From NCBI GenBank assembly GCA_021372615.1, contig JAJFUB010000074.1, positions 1 through 64,000 on the forward strand: a stretch of DNA of 64,000 bases, in the 5' to 3' direction. The notes below the pieces were generated by a model. The model was given only the letters and a program-made list of their open reading frames with translations. It had not been told where the DNA came from and searched no databases. Positions 16,469 through 24,758 of this stretch are shown here, piece after piece. This DNA is from a bacterium (GTDB lineage: Bacteria; Armatimonadota; Zipacnadia; Zipacnadales; UBA11051). Position 1 is the stretch's first letter; the number at the start of each line of letters is the position of its first letter. The position numbers and the translations under genes were made by a program.

Positions 16469-17605
16469 TCACTCCTCAGGCGGCGGGGTCACAGCGGCGT
16501 CGGGCCCGGGCTTGTGGTCGGGCGGGGGGCGCAGGCCCCACGCAATGGCGTTCACCGGGCACACGCGCACACACGCGCCGCAGGCAAAGCAGTCCTGGGG
16601 GAAGGGGCGGCGGGCGCGGAGGCCGGCAATGGCGTGGGTCGGGCAGGTGCGCTCGCAGGTCTTGCAGTCCACGCATGTGTTCAGATTGACCCGGGGGCGC
16701 CACAGGGAGATGCGCTCGCCGAACCATGACACCAGCCCGAAGGGGCAGAACAAGTTGCACCAGGGGCGGTAGAACCAGATGCCCGCTACGAGCACGACGA
16801 CAGCCACGACGACTGCAGCGACCGCGCCGAAGCGGAAGATGCGGAAGGGGTCCACGGGTTCGAGCAGATCGGTGGCGGAACTTACCGCCGCCATAGCCAT
16901 GGTGAGGAAAGCCGCGACGCGGATGCTGTTGGTCAACACGAAGGGGAGCTTGAGCTTGCGGGGCCGGTCGCGCCAGACGAGGTCTTGCGCCGCCCCGAAC
17001 TGGCAGGCCCAGCCACAGAACACCTTGTTGCCGATGATGCTCATCAGCATGAAGCCCACGAAGGCGATCAGACGCGGGAGGAAGAGGCGCCCCGTCTGAC
17101 CGTACAGCACCAGGGCGTCCTTGACGGTCCCTGGGGCATTCGGCTCAACCCCAAGCCACACGCCGAACACGAGGACGGACCCGGCTAACACCGCCTGGCG
17201 TGCCCGGCGGCTGACCTTCGTGCGCGCGAGCAGCACCATCACGGTGACGAACAGCACCCCCCAAAGCAGGAACTTCAGGCGGATCTTGCGCCAGTCCTTG
17301 CTTGCGGCCTCCCCGGCGACGGGGTCGAGGCGGCCGAGCGCGGCCTGCACGTCGGCCGGCTGCAGGCCGTGCTGGCGCAGGATCTGGCTCATCGGCTGGT
17401 TCAGGTCGGCCTCCGGCCCCAGGCCCAACTCCCGCGCCAGGGCCTCGGGGGCGACGTGCCGTGCCTGCGCGAAGTCGCGCAGCGACATGTTCAGCCCGGC
17501 GCCAGGCTGTGCGGGCGACCCGCCCCCAATCTCCTGGGCTATGGCGCTGGCGGCCACGAGTACGAGCAGAAGCGCTGGCAGCCACGTCCCGAATCGGAAC
17601 CTCAT
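16469..17605 (-). CDS. Membrane polyferredoxin, NapH/NosR-like 4Fe-4S protein
   Basis: The 378-residue protein has a signal-like N-terminus (residues 1-23), an extracytoplasmic helical segment (~38-95: SLRDFAQARHV, then ADLNQPMSQILRQHGLQ, two related halves), about five membrane helices, and four cysteine clusters. Two are membrane-loop motifs of the NapH type, CGWACQFG (usual Pro replaced by Gln) and CNLFCPFG; two are classic ferredoxin repeats, CVDCKTCERTCP and CFACGACVRVCP, binding two [4Fe-4S] clusters. Such proteins pass electrons between the quinol pool and periplasmic redox enzymes. The partner is not in the window. It sits between the carbohydrate-binding-like gene (35 bp) and beta-helix paralog 2 (8 bp), an unusual place for a redox protein. 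Confidence 0.85.
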   Translation of the reverse strand: MRFRFGTWLPALLLVLVAASAIAQEIGGGSPAQPGAGLNMSLRDFAQARHVAPEALARELGLGPEADLNQPMSQILRQHGLQPADVQAALGRLDPVAGEAASKDWRKIRLKFLLWGVLFVTVMVLLARTKVSRRARQAVLAGSVLVFGVWLGVEPNAPGTVKDALVLYGQTGRLFLPRLIAFVGFMLMSIIGNKVFCGWACQFGAAQDLVWRDRPRKLKLPFVLTNSIRVAAFLTMAMAAVSSATDLLEPVDPFRIFRFGAVAAVVVAVVVLVAGIWFYRPWCNLFCPFGLVSWFGERISLWRPRVNLNTCVDCKTCERTCPTHAIAGLRARRPFPQDCFACGACVRVCPVNAIAWGLRPPPDHKPGPDAAVTPPPEE

Positions 17606-17640
17606 GGCACATTCCCTCTTGGGGCACCCCCGGCGGCAAG

Positions 17641-18738
17641 CTACGGTGCGGTGGTGATCTCATCGAGCCAGAGCGTGTTGGCGGTCTCCTTCTGCCCGAA
17701 GGCGGCGGAGGCGTCCACGAACCCGAGCGAGCGGATCGTCTCGGGCTGGATCCCCTCGTCCGGGTCCTTCGTGTCCTCGGACAGCGTCATGTCCGCCCAG
17801 GTGATGACCGGCGTCTGCCACCGGCCCGGCGCCAATTCGATGACCTTCTGGTACCGCGAGCGGTCGTCTTCCTCCACCAGGAGCAGCAGGGGCAGGGCTG
17901 CGCCGCTGCGCACCGAGAAGGTGATCCCACGGGCGCCGGCCAGCGCCCCGGCCGCGACCTGGCGCAGTGCCGCCAGGAGGGTGCCCCGGGGCAGCGTGTA
18001 GTCGAGCCGGAGCGACTTGCCCCGCACCGCCGGGTCGTCGCAGGCCGCAGCCCGCAGATCGCGCCCACCAAAGACCATGAAGTAGCCGGGGTCGCCGTCG
18101 CAGTCCTCCAGCATGACCGTGCCCGCTGCCGCCGGCGCCGCCAGACGGTCTGGCTCACCCTCGAGTAGCTCGACTTCGTCCACCCAGAGGGTACGCTGGT
18201 TGGGGCGGGCATAGAAGAACGGCAGGTTGCCCTGGGCCAGGAAGACGCCGGGGTCGGCGAGGCCGATGAAGTTGACTTGCTCGGGGTCCAGCCGGCCGTT
18301 CTCATCCTGGCTGTGCTCGTCGAGGCGGAACTCGGTGAGGGGGAAGTCGAGGACGTGCCACTCGTCGGCGGTGAGGTAGGCAAAGAGGAGGTAGTTGGAC
18401 TCGTCGGTCTCGCGCAGGGCAAGGACCACAGGGCCGGCCACGGAGGTCTGCACGGCCAGGTGCAGACACCGTGCGCTGGTGAGGCCCTGCACCGGAACGC
18501 CCATGATCCCGGGTAGTTCACCGGGCTGGGCCGCGCGTGCCCCGAAGCTGAAGCGCAGGCTGGCGGCGCCCTCGTGGACGTGCCCGCCCTCCTTTTCCTG
18601 CACCAGCTCGGCCTGCTTGTCCAGCGACAGCCAGCCCTGGACGCCCTGCTCGAAGTCCCAGGCGGGCAGGTCGGCTGCCCGTGCCCCCGGCATCCCCCCC
18701 AGCAGCAACGTCATCACCAGGCAGATGCGAGATGTCAT
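17641..18738 (-). CDS. Exported protein with two carbohydrate-binding-like (CBM11/CIA30-type) domains
   Basis: ATG 18738 with GGAGG upstream gives 365 residues with a signal peptide (ICLVMTLLLGGMPGARA). The rest is two beta-sandwich repeats of ~170 residues. Each begins with an acidic WDFEQGVQGW or LEDCDGDPGYF motif, runs through a ligand-face region (GITFSVRSG; LHLAVQTSV), has an EWHVLDFPLTEF or RWQTPVITWADM strand, and ends LWVDEVEL or LWLDEIT. This is the pattern of galactose-binding-like CBM domains. No catalytic domain is seen, so it is probably a periplasmic or surface glycan binder for the operon 20527-9754. The family is assigned by pattern only. Confidence 0.6.
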   Translation of the reverse strand: MTSRICLVMTLLLGGMPGARAADLPAWDFEQGVQGWLSLDKQAELVQEKEGGHVHEGAASLRFSFGARAAQPGELPGIMGVPVQGLTSARCLHLAVQTSVAGPVVLALRETDESNYLLFAYLTADEWHVLDFPLTEFRLDEHSQDENGRLDPEQVNFIGLADPGVFLAQGNLPFFYARPNQRTLWVDEVELLEGEPDRLAAPAAAGTVMLEDCDGDPGYFMVFGGRDLRAAACDDPAVRGKSLRLDYTLPRGTLLAALRQVAAGALAGARGITFSVRSGAALPLLLLVEEDDRSRYQKVIELAPGRWQTPVITWADMTLSEDTKDPDEGIQPETIRSLGFVDASAAFGQKETANTLWLDEITTAP

Positions 18739-18763
18739 GGCAGCCTCCGGGACGGCCTTGCTC

Positions 18764-20527
18764 TCACTGCAGGCGCGCCATCTCCCCCTCGACGCGACGC
18801 ATGATCCCCGGCGCAAAGAGGGCGCCGCTGTCGGCATGGCGCTGCGCGAAGTCCACTAACTCCTGCGCCGCCACGATCGCGTCGTCAGCTAGCTTGGCTA
18901 TCTTCATTGCCTGATGCAGCGAGTCCTGCCAGCGCCCCAGCAGCAGGAGCAGTTGCGCCGACACCTGGGCCTGGGCGACAGCCTCGCGGTGGCGGGGCTC
19001 GGCGGATGCCGCGAGGGCCACGGCCCGCCCCAGGCAGTCCAGCGCCGGGCGCAGGAGCTGGTGCGTGGCGCGGCGGGTGTAGCCGAGGTCATAGTGGTGC
19101 ACACACCCGCCGCCCTGGCCGAAGCGTTCCTCCAGGCTGGTCCAGAAGGCCATCATCTCCCCGGCCGCCGGGCCGTAGAGGTCGGAGAAGTGCCCGTCCA
19201 GGGCCGCCTGGACATCGGCGTCCGCGTCCCACGACAGCTCGCCGATCAGGTGGGCATGTTGCCCGTATGGCCCCCACTCGGCGGGGCGGTACTCCAGCAC
19301 GTAGCCCTCGACGCCGAGGTCCCGGTAGAAGCGGAAGTCTTCGGGCAGCAGCCGGTACAGCGGGTAGGGCACCGAGACCATGTCTATGAGCATCAGGTAC
19401 TCGAACAAGAGTAGTTGCCCCGGCACCAGCGGGCGCCACTGCCGCAGCATCTCGGCGTACTGGACGTTGGGGCGGCGACAATCGGGGGCTCCCCCCAGGG
19501 GGTGCCGGAAGCAGCGCTGGAAGGGCGCGAAGTACACCTTCACCTGCGGCAGCACCTCCACCTGGCGCGGCGGCTCGACGTAGTTGACGTAGAACAGGGC
19601 GCTGAGGAACCCGTCGGGGTGGTCCTGCGCTACGAGTTCAGCCACCTGGTTGACGAACTGCAGGTAGGTGTCCGTGCGGCGCGGGTAGCCGGGCCACAGC
19701 CGCGACGGCTCCTGCGGCTCGAGGGCCAGGCAGCGCTCGCACTCGCACCACCCGTAGCCGTCGTTGGGCCACAGGCCCACGGTGTCAATCTCCGGGTGGG
19801 CGCTCATCAGGCGGCTGATGCGCTCGGCCACCAGCGCCACGACCTCCGGGCTGGAGGTGCAGAGCTGGCCGCGCGGGCTGCGCTCGCCCTGGATCAGGGC
19901 GAAGTACTCCGGGTGGGTGTCGAACAACTCGGAGGGGGGCATGAAGTACTTGCAGCTATGGTGCCCCAGCTCGATCTTCAGCCCGCGCGCGACGACCTCG
20001 CGCTGCAGCACCTGCTCGTACGCCTCAAAGGCGCCCTCGGCATTGGCGAAGATCATGAAGCGGTTGAAGCGCTGCTTGGCCATCCAGTCGCACATGGCGA
20101 CGGTGAGGCGATCGATGTCGGGGTAGTTGGTGAAGGCGCGCTGGGCGAAGTCGGGCCGGAAGCGCCGCTGCTCGCAGGGCACGCTGAGCGTCTCACGGCG
20201 GGGGATGATCTCCCCGTCCTCGAACTCCGCCAGCCAGCGGCAGCCGCAGTGCTCCTCCAGGAAGTGGTAGACGGCGTGCAGCACGCTCAGCGTGTCATGG
20301 CCGAAGAGCGTGAGGCCATCCGGACGGATGTCCCAGCCATGCTCCTCGGTGGGCGCGTCGTTGATCTGCAGGCTGACGGCGCGCTCGGGCCCCTCCCCGA
20401 GCGGAAAGTGCGCGCCGGTGACGATGGCGAGATACCGCGCTAGCTCATCGGCGGCAAAGGCCAACCGCGCATCGGCGGCGGCGACGGTGAGGTCAGTGGT
20501 GCTGTTGTTGGAGACGCAGAGACTCAT
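18764..20527 (-). CDS. DUF4838 domain protein, glycosidase-like
   Basis: The 587-residue protein (from ATG 20527) has an alpha-glucuronidase/GH20-type N-terminal domain (residues ~8-110: AADELARYLAIVTGA, LLHAVYHFLEE) and then the DUF4838 TIM-barrel-like region with GHHSCKYFMPP, YFALIQGERSPRGQLCTSSPEV, the hallmark DGYGWCECERCLALE (Cys-x-Cys-x-x-Cys) and YVEPPRQVEVLPQV. The C-terminal ~130 residues are helical. No signal peptide is seen, unlike the downstream genes. The catalytic activity of DUF4838 proteins is not settled; the context supports uronic acid or amino sugar removal. A GTG at 20539 would add four residues, but it lies inside the left arm of the 208-bp inverted-repeat element, so ATG 20527 is preferred. 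Confidence 0.75.
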   Translation of the reverse strand: MSLCVSNNSTTDLTVAAADARLAFAADELARYLAIVTGAHFPLGEGPERAVSLQINDAPTEEHGWDIRPDGLTLFGHDTLSVLHAVYHFLEEHCGCRWLAEFEDGEIIPRRETLSVPCEQRRFRPDFAQRAFTNYPDIDRLTVAMCDWMAKQRFNRFMIFANAEGAFEAYEQVLQREVVARGLKIELGHHSCKYFMPPSELFDTHPEYFALIQGERSPRGQLCTSSPEVVALVAERISRLMSAHPEIDTVGLWPNDGYGWCECERCLALEPQEPSRLWPGYPRRTDTYLQFVNQVAELVAQDHPDGFLSALFYVNYVEPPRQVEVLPQVKVYFAPFQRCFRHPLGGAPDCRRPNVQYAEMLRQWRPLVPGQLLLFEYLMLIDMVSVPYPLYRLLPEDFRFYRDLGVEGYVLEYRPAEWGPYGQHAHLIGELSWDADADVQAALDGHFSDLYGPAAGEMMAFWTSLEERFGQGGGCVHHYDLGYTRRATHQLLRPALDCLGRAVALAASAEPRHREAVAQAQVSAQLLLLLGRWQDSLHQAMKIAKLADDAIVAAQELVDFAQRHADSGALFAPGIMRRVEGEMARLQ

Positions 20528-20533
20528 ACGGAA

Positions 20534-20741
20534 ACCCACCCCCGGCCCTGCGGGCCGACCCCTCCCCAGGGGGGAGGGGTTACTCGGTCAGACAACGTTG
20601 TGGCTACCATGTCGGTCACGTAGGCACTCGCCGCCTTCAGCAGCCGCACGCACCCACCAGCCCTCGGGCAATCCCACCAACCGTCGCACCAGGAACCCCT
20701 CCCCCGTGGGGAGGGGTCGGCCCGCAGGGCCGGGGGTGGGT
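20534..20741. repeat. 208-bp element with 48-bp near-perfect terminal inverted repeats (MITE-like)
   Basis: Arm 20534-20581 and arm 20694-20741 are reverse complements over 48 nt with one mismatch, around a 112-nt centre without a gene. Each arm contains two smaller hairpins (GGCCC-GCA-GGGCC and CCCCTCCCC/GGGGAGGGG). The element fills nearly the whole gap between glmM and the DUF4838 gene, so the left arm supplies the 5' leader of the DUF4838 gene and the right arm lies 4 nt after the glmM stop. No target duplication is evident. Confidence 0.8.
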
Positions 20742-20745
20742 GCCG

Positions 20746-22104
20746 TTAGGCCAGCGTACCGTGCAACTCCTGCGCCAGCACCTCCGCCATCCGGTCCGCC
20801 AACTGCCCGATCTGCGTCTCGTCCTCGCCCTCGATCATGATGCGGGCCAGGGGCTCAGTGCCCGAGTAGCGCAGGATGATGCGTCCGCGGTCGCCCAACG
20901 TCTCCTCGACCTCGCCGAGGGCCTGGATGATGGCCGGGCAGTCCTCCAGCGGTGGCTTGGAGACCACGCGCAGGTTGCGCACGGCTTGCGGCAGCACCGT
21001 CAGCACCTGCGCCATCTGCGACAGGGGGCGGCCGTCATCGAGCATGGCCGCCAGCATGTGCAGGGCCGTGATGACGCCGTCGCCGGTATGGGCGAACTCG
21101 CTGAAGATCACGTGGCCGGCCTGCTCACCCCCCAGGGCCGCGCCCACCTCGCGCATCTTCTCCCACACGAAGCGGTCGCCGACGGGGCTACGCACCACGC
21201 GAATGCCGTGAGGCTGCAGCGACAGGTCCAGGCCCTTGTTCCCCAGCACGGTCGTGACGATCACATCGTCGGTGAGCCGCCCGAGCTGCTGCAGATACAG
21301 GCCGCAGATGGCCAGGATGTAGTCGCCGTCGAGCACGGTGCCGCGCTCGTCCACAAAGAGCGTGCGGTCGCCGTCGCCATCGTGGGCGAGGCCCACGTCG
21401 GCCAGGTGGGTCTTGACCGCCAGTTGCAGCGGCGCCAGGTGCGTTGAGCCGCACCCCTCGTTGATGTTCAGCCCGTCGGGCGTGCAATTGATGGCGAAGA
21501 CCTGAGCCCCGTATTCCTCCAGCAGCTGCGGGGTGATCTCGGACTGCGCGCCGTTCGCGCCGTCCACGACGATGGTCAGGCCGGAGAGGTCGAAGCCGGG
21601 CGGGGCGGCCTGGCGCACATGGGCCAGGTAGCGCTCCACCACATTGGTGCGCTCGACGACGCGGCCGATCGCGGCGCCGGTGGGGTGCAGGTCCTGGTGG
21701 CTGCGTTCGGCGTAGGCATGCTCGATCTCGCGCTCCAGCTCATCATCAATCTTCGTGCCGTCACGGTTGAAGAACTTGATGCCATTGTCGGCCACGGGGT
21801 TGTGTGAGGCGGAGATCATGACCCCCAGTTGCGCCGACAGCACGCCGGTGAGGTGCGAGATCGCCGGCGTCGGCACGATGCCCGCCCGGCAGACGGAGGT
21901 GCCCACGGCACACAGGCCGGCGACGAGTGCACATTCGAGCATGTCGCCCGACAGCCGGCCGTCGCGACCAATCAGCACCGTGTCGGCGCCGTAGCGCTGG
22001 AAGACATAGCCCGCCGCGCGGCCCAACTCGTACGCGACCTCGGGGGTCATCGGGGGCTCGTTCGCCCTGCCGCGCACACCGTCCGTGCCAAAAAGGCGCT
22101 GCAT
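20746..22104 (-). CDS. glmM: Phosphoglucosamine mutase
   Basis: The 452-residue protein converts glucosamine-6-phosphate to glucosamine-1-phosphate for UDP-GlcNAc synthesis (peptidoglycan, LPS). It starts with the GlmM signature RLFGTDGVRG, carries the phosphoserine loop MISASHNP (Ser100), the Mg-binding DGDGDR (Asp242/244/246), the sugar loop in CGSTHLAPLQ and the phosphate-binding RYSGTEP (~412-418). Length and motifs are those of a normal bacterial GlmM. ATG 22104 is chosen because it begins exactly at the family start and GGGAGG lies ~9 nt upstream; ATG 22110 and GTG 22113 are also possible. Its 3' end is 4 nt from an inverted-repeat arm. Confidence 0.95.
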   Translation of the reverse strand: MQRLFGTDGVRGRANEPPMTPEVAYELGRAAGYVFQRYGADTVLIGRDGRLSGDMLECALVAGLCAVGTSVCRAGIVPTPAISHLTGVLSAQLGVMISASHNPVADNGIKFFNRDGTKIDDELEREIEHAYAERSHQDLHPTGAAIGRVVERTNVVERYLAHVRQAAPPGFDLSGLTIVVDGANGAQSEITPQLLEEYGAQVFAINCTPDGLNINEGCGSTHLAPLQLAVKTHLADVGLAHDGDGDRTLFVDERGTVLDGDYILAICGLYLQQLGRLTDDVIVTTVLGNKGLDLSLQPHGIRVVRSPVGDRFVWEKMREVGAALGGEQAGHVIFSEFAHTGDGVITALHMLAAMLDDGRPLSQMAQVLTVLPQAVRNLRVVSKPPLEDCPAIIQALGEVEETLGDRGRIILRYSGTEPLARIMIEGEDETQIGQLADRMAEVLAQELHGTLA

Positions 22105-22136
22105 GTCCATCACCCTCCCCGGTTACCTGTCTGTTG

Positions 22137-22192
22137 CAGTAGGGCCGGCGGCTCGCCGGACTGCGCGCGGGCGAGACCGCCCGCGCTACTGG
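22137..22192. repeat. Double-hairpin intergenic repeat, copy 2 (diverged)
   Basis: The copy runs CAGTA to TACTGG upstream of glmM. The second hairpin is intact (GCGCGGGCG, loop AGAC, CGCCCGCGC); the first (GGGCCGGCG, loop GCT) has a mismatch near the stem base. It lies between glmM and the M14 gene on the minus strand and so would be in the glmM leader if these are cotranscribed. Confidence 0.7.
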
Positions 22193-22264
22193 AGGTGAGG
22201 GAGGCGCGGGGGATCGTGGGGCCCCGTCCGCCTTCGCGCTGCGCGCTCCGGCCAACACCCCACG

Positions 22265-22306
22265 ACTCCACCGTCTCCCGTCTCCCAACTCCCAACTCCT
22301 ACCCCC
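22265..22306. repeat. G-rich heptad array (about 5 units) at the M14 stop codon
   Basis: Plus-strand units are CGTCTCC twice, CAACTCC twice and TACCCCC, with a degenerate unit before them. The last unit covers the stop codon of the minus-strand M14 gene (22299-22301), so on the RNA-sense strand the array starts right at the end of translation and gives GGGGGG, GGG, GGG, GGG tracts with short spacers, a good G-quadruplex candidate. Confidence 0.75.
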
Positions 22307-23306
22307 CGAACGTCTCGGCATTCGCCTCCGCCCACAGGCCGTCGGCGCCTAGTTCGAGGAAGATCATCACGGCGCTCAGGTAGTCGTCAATGATCTCCCA
22401 CTCGGTCGGCAGGGGCATGAAGCTGGCGCTGCCCAGGTAGCCCTGCCGGCCCTCGAAGCTCATCCACCCCAGCTTCGCCTGCCGGTGGAAGAGGATGGAG
22501 TTGAAGAAGTAGCCGGGAGGCTCCGGCGGGTCGCCATCACCATAGAGGGGGCTCAGTTGCCGGCCTTTGTGGGCGAAGAGTCGCTCGGCGCGGGCGTGCC
22601 ATTCGCGCAGGATGGGCCAGTAGGGCGCCGGGTGGCTGCGGGCCTGCATGGCGAAGTTGTACCCGCAGGCGTGCAGGTCCAAGATGGCGTCCAGGTCCAG
22701 AGGCCGGACGAAATCGAGCAACTGCTGCACCTCGACCGCCTCGCTGAACTCGTCGGACAGGCGGCGGTTGATCGCCCAGCCGGCGGCGTTGAACTGCCCG
22801 CCCACGAAGAGCGCGTCCGCCGGATCGAAGTAGTAGCAGGGCTCGTCACTGTCGGCATCGTACGGCACGAGGTCGCCGCTGTGCTGCAGGCCCGAGGCGT
22901 AGACTTCGCACGTGTTGACGCCCTGGGCGTAGAAGCTGTCCAGGCACACCGCGCGGCCGTCGGGATTGAGCATCGGCATGATGTACAGGTGCACCTGGTC
23001 GAGTACGGACTCCAGGTCCGGGTGCTTCTCACCGGCGAGGTCCTGTCCGGTCTCGAGCAGGTGGATCAGGTTCATGCACGCGGCTACCGTGCCGGGCTCG
23101 TGGCCGTGTGTGCCGCCGATGACCAGCAACTTGCGCCGGCCGATGGCCGCCGAGTACTCGACGACGCGCAGCCGCCGCCCCTGCACGGACGCGCCGGCGG
23201 TGTGGACGACGCCGCGCGCGACGTTGTGGTCCAGATACGCCTCGACCCGGTCGAGGTTCGCCAGCCAGAAGTCGGGCAGGACAAGCTGCGGTATCTTGAT
23301 CTGCAT
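22299..23306 (-). CDS. M14-family zinc carboxypeptidase-like protein
   Basis: Start at ATG 23306 gives 335 residues; the frame is open further upstream, but that part is not conserved in type and lies over the non-coding region. The zinc ligands of M14 peptidases are visible: THGHEPG (His67, Glu70) and LDLHACGYNF (His212), with the substrate-binding NPDGR (~114-118) and NRRLSDEF. No signal peptide is seen, so the protein is cytoplasmic unless the start is wrong. Members remove C-terminal amino acids or act on gamma-glutamyl and cell-wall peptides; the short length and lack of a pro-region favour the bacterial succinylglutamate-desuccinylase/carboxypeptidase-like branch. Upstream of glmM, a link to envelope peptides is possible but unproven. 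Confidence 0.75.
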   Translation of the reverse strand: MQIKIPQLVLPDFWLANLDRVEAYLDHNVARGVVHTAGASVQGRRLRVVEYSAAIGRRKLLVIGGTHGHEPGTVAACMNLIHLLETGQDLAGEKHPDLESVLDQVHLYIMPMLNPDGRAVCLDSFYAQGVNTCEVYASGLQHSGDLVPYDADSDEPCYYFDPADALFVGGQFNAAGWAINRRLSDEFSEAVEVQQLLDFVRPLDLDAILDLHACGYNFAMQARSHPAPYWPILREWHARAERLFAHKGRQLSPLYGDGDPPEPPGYFFNSILFHRQAKLGWMSFEGRQGYLGSASFMPLPTEWEIIDDYLSAVMIFLELGADGLWAEANAETFGG

Positions 23307-23632
23307 GGCGTTCCCGCTCCTCGTGCGCGACCCGCCAATGGCACAGGCCTCGCCTGTCGCCGGCGAACGGTGGCGGTCCTCTTCCCCGCTGGGGGGGGCT
23401 TGACCTGTCACAGCGTCTCGCCCAAACGTTACGTGCCTTTGCCACAGAGACCCTTGCGTCCAGGACAGCGAACCGTTAGAATGACCCGTAGAGGCCGGCA
23501 GGAGGCGATCTGCAGCCGAGCGGGTGTCTGACACCGGGCCTGGTTTGAGACAACAGCAACAGACAGCGCGTGGTGCGGTTCTGGGCCGGACGACGCGCAC
23601 ATCGCAGCACTACGACACAGGAGGCCGGGTCA
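23307..23632. other. Divergent intergenic region
   Basis: This 326-nt gap separates the M14 gene (minus) from the barrel-protein gene (plus). No supported gene is seen. It holds a run of eight G (23391-23398) and a plausible plus-strand promoter at 23454-23482. No minus-strand promoter with a good -10 was found. Confidence 0.5.
23454..23482 (+). promoter_or_regulatory. Putative sigma-70-type promoter for the barrel-protein gene
   Basis: A -35-like TTGCGT (23454-23459) is followed after 17 nt by TAGAAT (23477-23482). The predicted leader before GTG 23633 is about 145 nt, long for this window. Confidence 0.45.
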
Positions 23633-24631
23633 GTGAATCCCTCACATGTCCTGAGGATGTGGGCTGTTCTGTTGCTGCTTGCCGTCGTCGTGCCGGCGGC
23701 AGCACAGGTTGACCTCTACGCCGTCACCCACCCCTTTGCCTTGCCCACCGCCACAACGACCCGTCTCTTCGGCATGGGCGGCTTCTCCAGCTGTATCCCT
23801 GATGTCGGCTTCGCCAACCCGGCCTTTGCCGGGGCGCTGACACGCGACGCCGTCGTCCTGCGCAACCAGGTGACGAGCTTCGAGGGCGACTTGGGCCTCG
23901 TCGGCCAGCAGGGCTCGTTCGCCATCCCGCTGGAGGCCAACCGCCAGGGGATGCAGGTCACGGCCTTCCGGCTGCACAGCAATGACGCCGCCTTCGGCGG
24001 CTTTGGTGTGCCGGCGACGCTGTCGCTGGACGAGTATGATGTGTCGGTGCACTACGGCCGGCGCCTGGACTCCCATTGGCTGGCGGGCGTGGCCATGTCG
24101 CCGGTCTTCCACAACAGCCTGGACGTGACGGCAGACGGGGCTCCCGCGCCGCTGGTGGCCCTGCGGGCGAAGGCCGAGTGGGGCGGCCGAGTGGGCGTCG
24201 TGTATGAACTGGGCGACCGCGGCTGGATTGGCGCGGTGTACGACCGCTATGATGAGAAGGTGCGTGCCTCGGGCCTCAGCCTGGGCGGCGCATCGTCCAC
24301 CACCTTCCACTCCGAGGAGATCGTCACCGGGATCGCCTATCGCCTGACCGACCGCTTCCTGGCCGGCGTGGAATGGCAGCAACTGAGCCACAAGAGCGGG
24401 AGCATGGATGACGACGTGGCCGGCCTGCGGCTTGGCTGCGAGGGCCTGCTGGATGACGGCATGTCCTTCCGCATCGGCGACAACATGGGCTCTTTCTCCA
24501 TCGGTGTGGGCTGGGCCAACGCGGACTGGAGCGTCAACTACGCCTACATTCAGGACTGGAACGACAACCTGTTGCACGACGTATATGGCGGGTCGGAGAC
24601 GCACAGCTTCGAGGTGACACACTCCTGGTAG
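23633..24631 (+). CDS. Exported beta-barrel-like outer-membrane protein
   Basis: GTG 23633 is set by a strong AGGAGG at 23619-23624. The 332-residue product has a signal peptide (LRMWAVLLLLAVVVPAAAQ) and then an almost all-beta body with alternating hydrophobic residues and aromatic girdles (YDVSVHYGRRL, RVGVVYELGDRGWIGAVYD, SWANADWSVNYAYIQDW-like strands), ending in a terminal Trp (EVTHSW), as many outer-membrane barrels end in an aromatic residue. A FadL/PorV-like or opacity-like barrel of ~12-14 strands fits the length. No specific family was recognised. It is evidence for a diderm envelope. The gene is separated by 127 nt from the ketosynthase. Confidence 0.6.
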   Translation: MNPSHVLRMWAVLLLLAVVVPAAAQVDLYAVTHPFALPTATTTRLFGMGGFSSCIPDVGFANPAFAGALTRDAVVLRNQVTSFEGDLGLVGQQGSFAIPLEANRQGMQVTAFRLHSNDAAFGGFGVPATLSLDEYDVSVHYGRRLDSHWLAGVAMSPVFHNSLDVTADGAPAPLVALRAKAEWGGRVGVVYELGDRGWIGAVYDRYDEKVRASGLSLGGASSTTFHSEEIVTGIAYRLTDRFLAGVEWQQLSHKSGSMDDDVAGLRLGCEGLLDDGMSFRIGDNMGSFSIGVGWANADWSVNYAYIQDWNDNLLHDVYGGSETHSFEVTHSW

Positions 24632-24758
24632 GCCGGCCCTGAGGCTGAGGGGCCGGGTAGAGCCTGCCCATAGAGCCAACATGGCAGGCGCGGCGGCGGG
24701 GGCCGCGTCAGGTCGCCCGCTGGTCGGCAATCGTCCCGGGGAAGGGTCTTGCAGGTCC

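Noticed and set aside
20582-20693. A small gene or transposase remnant inside the inverted-repeat element
   Set aside because: The 112-nt centre has no start with ribosome site and no recognisable peptide.
13666-22306. Heptad arrays as a CRISPR array
   Set aside because: Units are 7 nt with no spacers, and no cas gene is present.
24681-24758. Upstream extension of the ketosynthase
   Set aside because: The 26 extra residues (Ala/Gly/Arg-rich) precede the conserved family start, and a good ATG lies at 24759.
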